From Carposina sasakii (Eukaryota > Arthropoda > Insecta > Lepidoptera > Carposinidae): DNA of 64,000 nt. This document shows, in pieces, positions 63,244 through 64,000 of this stretch. The stretch is from positions 3,100,001-3,164,000 of the forward strand of contig CP053175.1 of the NCBI GenBank assembly GCA_014607495.2, given 5' to 3'. The first letter of the stretch is position 1, and each line of letters begins with the position of its first letter. The position numbers were made by a program, and so were the translations under genes. The notes beneath the pieces were generated by a model, which was not told where the DNA came from, ran no database searches, and saw only the letters and a program-made list of their open reading frames with translations.

Positions 63244-64000
63244 GATATCTTTATACTAAGAAACTACTAGGAAGTAGAGAGATATTTAGGATTCTTTCTT
63301 TATAGGTTTATTTATCTTCTTACAATATAAATAATAATAGCCTTTTGTTTACACATAGCTAAGTGCAGGTGCGAAGTGTGAAGTATAATTAGGTTATACA
63401 GGGATGTAACAAAACTCTTAACATACAAGCGAAATGCTTGTTATAATAGCCCAAATGCGATTTCGTATCACATTTTGTGGATAGATTCACAGTGGGATAT
63501 TTTCATAACATACCTTTTTAGTTACATCCTGTTTATCAGCACATTTCGCAATGTTTTACGCGACATAATATGAATGAAAGAATGATTTTTTTTTAATTAT
63601 TTACTTATTACAATAAATTAATCTACACTTAATATTAATATATGGGTACAGAATTCCTTGATAATACACAGCTAGGGGAGGCCTTAGGCATAGACAATGT
63701 AACAATTTCACTAGTAACAGCGAAATTATCGAAACATTTCCACTAATAGGGGTTAGACTTCTAAATGAAGGCTTTCTATTGATTGTCCATATTTCGTTAT
63801 TATGTGGCTCTATCAGTCGTATAGTTTATTTATTTGGGACAGTCAACAAGTGTATAAAATTATATACATACCTATAGCATAGTATAATTTTAAGGCACCG
63901 AGAAGTCTAATGATGCATCGAGGCAGTTAGTATGACATTAGCACTCTATGACATTTTATTCCTCTTGCCTATAGTTAAGTATTATATATGAAGTACTGAA

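Larger units (their letters stand above)
61623..64000. other. Intron after exon n, continuing past the window
   Basis: It holds TIR-A, the hairpin element, a piece of the 41-kb repeat (62427-62510, minus-like order), a SINE-E carrying a MITE, and a short PAL-B (63398-63535). 63540-64000 is AT-rich with no recognisable exon. Confidence 0.6.

Noticed and set aside
1..64000. CRISPR array, operon or phage-like system
   Set aside because: No regularly spaced identical repeats, no closely packed genes and no long intact ORFs; the window is an intron-rich animal gene.

Overview
The window is a stretch of an AT-rich, repeat-dense animal genome, almost certainly a moth or butterfly. The evidence is the repeat content: tRNA-derived SINEs with (GAT)n tails, short Helitrons ending in CTAG behind a GC-rich hairpin, RTE-type and Jockey/CR1-type LINE remnants, and many MITEs. 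No bacterial-type genes, rRNA genes or CRISPR arrays are visible. Most open reading frames are short and open only by chance in introns and repeats; several begin only at GTG or TTG.

The one host gene I can support is a large plus-strand gene for a cell-surface immunoglobulin-superfamily receptor of the Sidestep (Side) type. Fourteen consecutive coding exons (12060 to 61622) join in frame, all with GT-AG introns. They give about 540 residues: Ig1 (V-type), Ig2, Ig3, Ig4, Ig5 and the start of a fibronectin type III domain. The order and motifs ([40 protein letters not shown], then an FN3) match the Side family of arthropod axon-guidance and synaptic-recognition proteins, which bind Beaten-path (Beat) proteins. 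The start codon and signal peptide lie upstream of 12060 and were not found. The rest of the FN3, the transmembrane helix and the cytoplasmic tail lie beyond the window. All inter-domain introns are phase 1, so each Ig is a 1-1 module.

Layout. 1-12059: upstream intron or 5' flank, repeats only. 12060-21181: Ig1, three exons. 25369-35375: Ig2, three exons. 35376-50796: one 15.4-kb intron. 50797-54620: Ig3. 55304-55983: Ig4. 57142-60562: Ig5. 61510-61622: first FN3 exon. 61623-64000: intron. Exons are clearly more GC-rich than the introns.

The introns record transposition in detail. Recurrent families, named here for reference, are: TIR-A (about 380 bp, TACAGG ends, about 12 copies); PAL-B (about 260-bp near-perfect palindrome, TACAGGGTGTAAC ends); REP-C (about 270 bp, unclassified); SINE-D and its longer relative D2; SINE-E; SINE-F; Helitrons; a roughly 1.07-kb DNA transposon (two copies); and single MITEs with recognisable target duplications (TTA, TTAA, TA). 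Several insertions are nested, with the target duplication still readable, so relative ages can be ordered. I found no convincing new biochemical system. The most unusual items are an interlocked pair of inverted repeats (17.9-18.06 kb), paired fold-back elements in the intron between the Ig5 exons, transposons abutting splice acceptors, and a tRNA-like repeat family with a conserved non-canonical anticodon arm.
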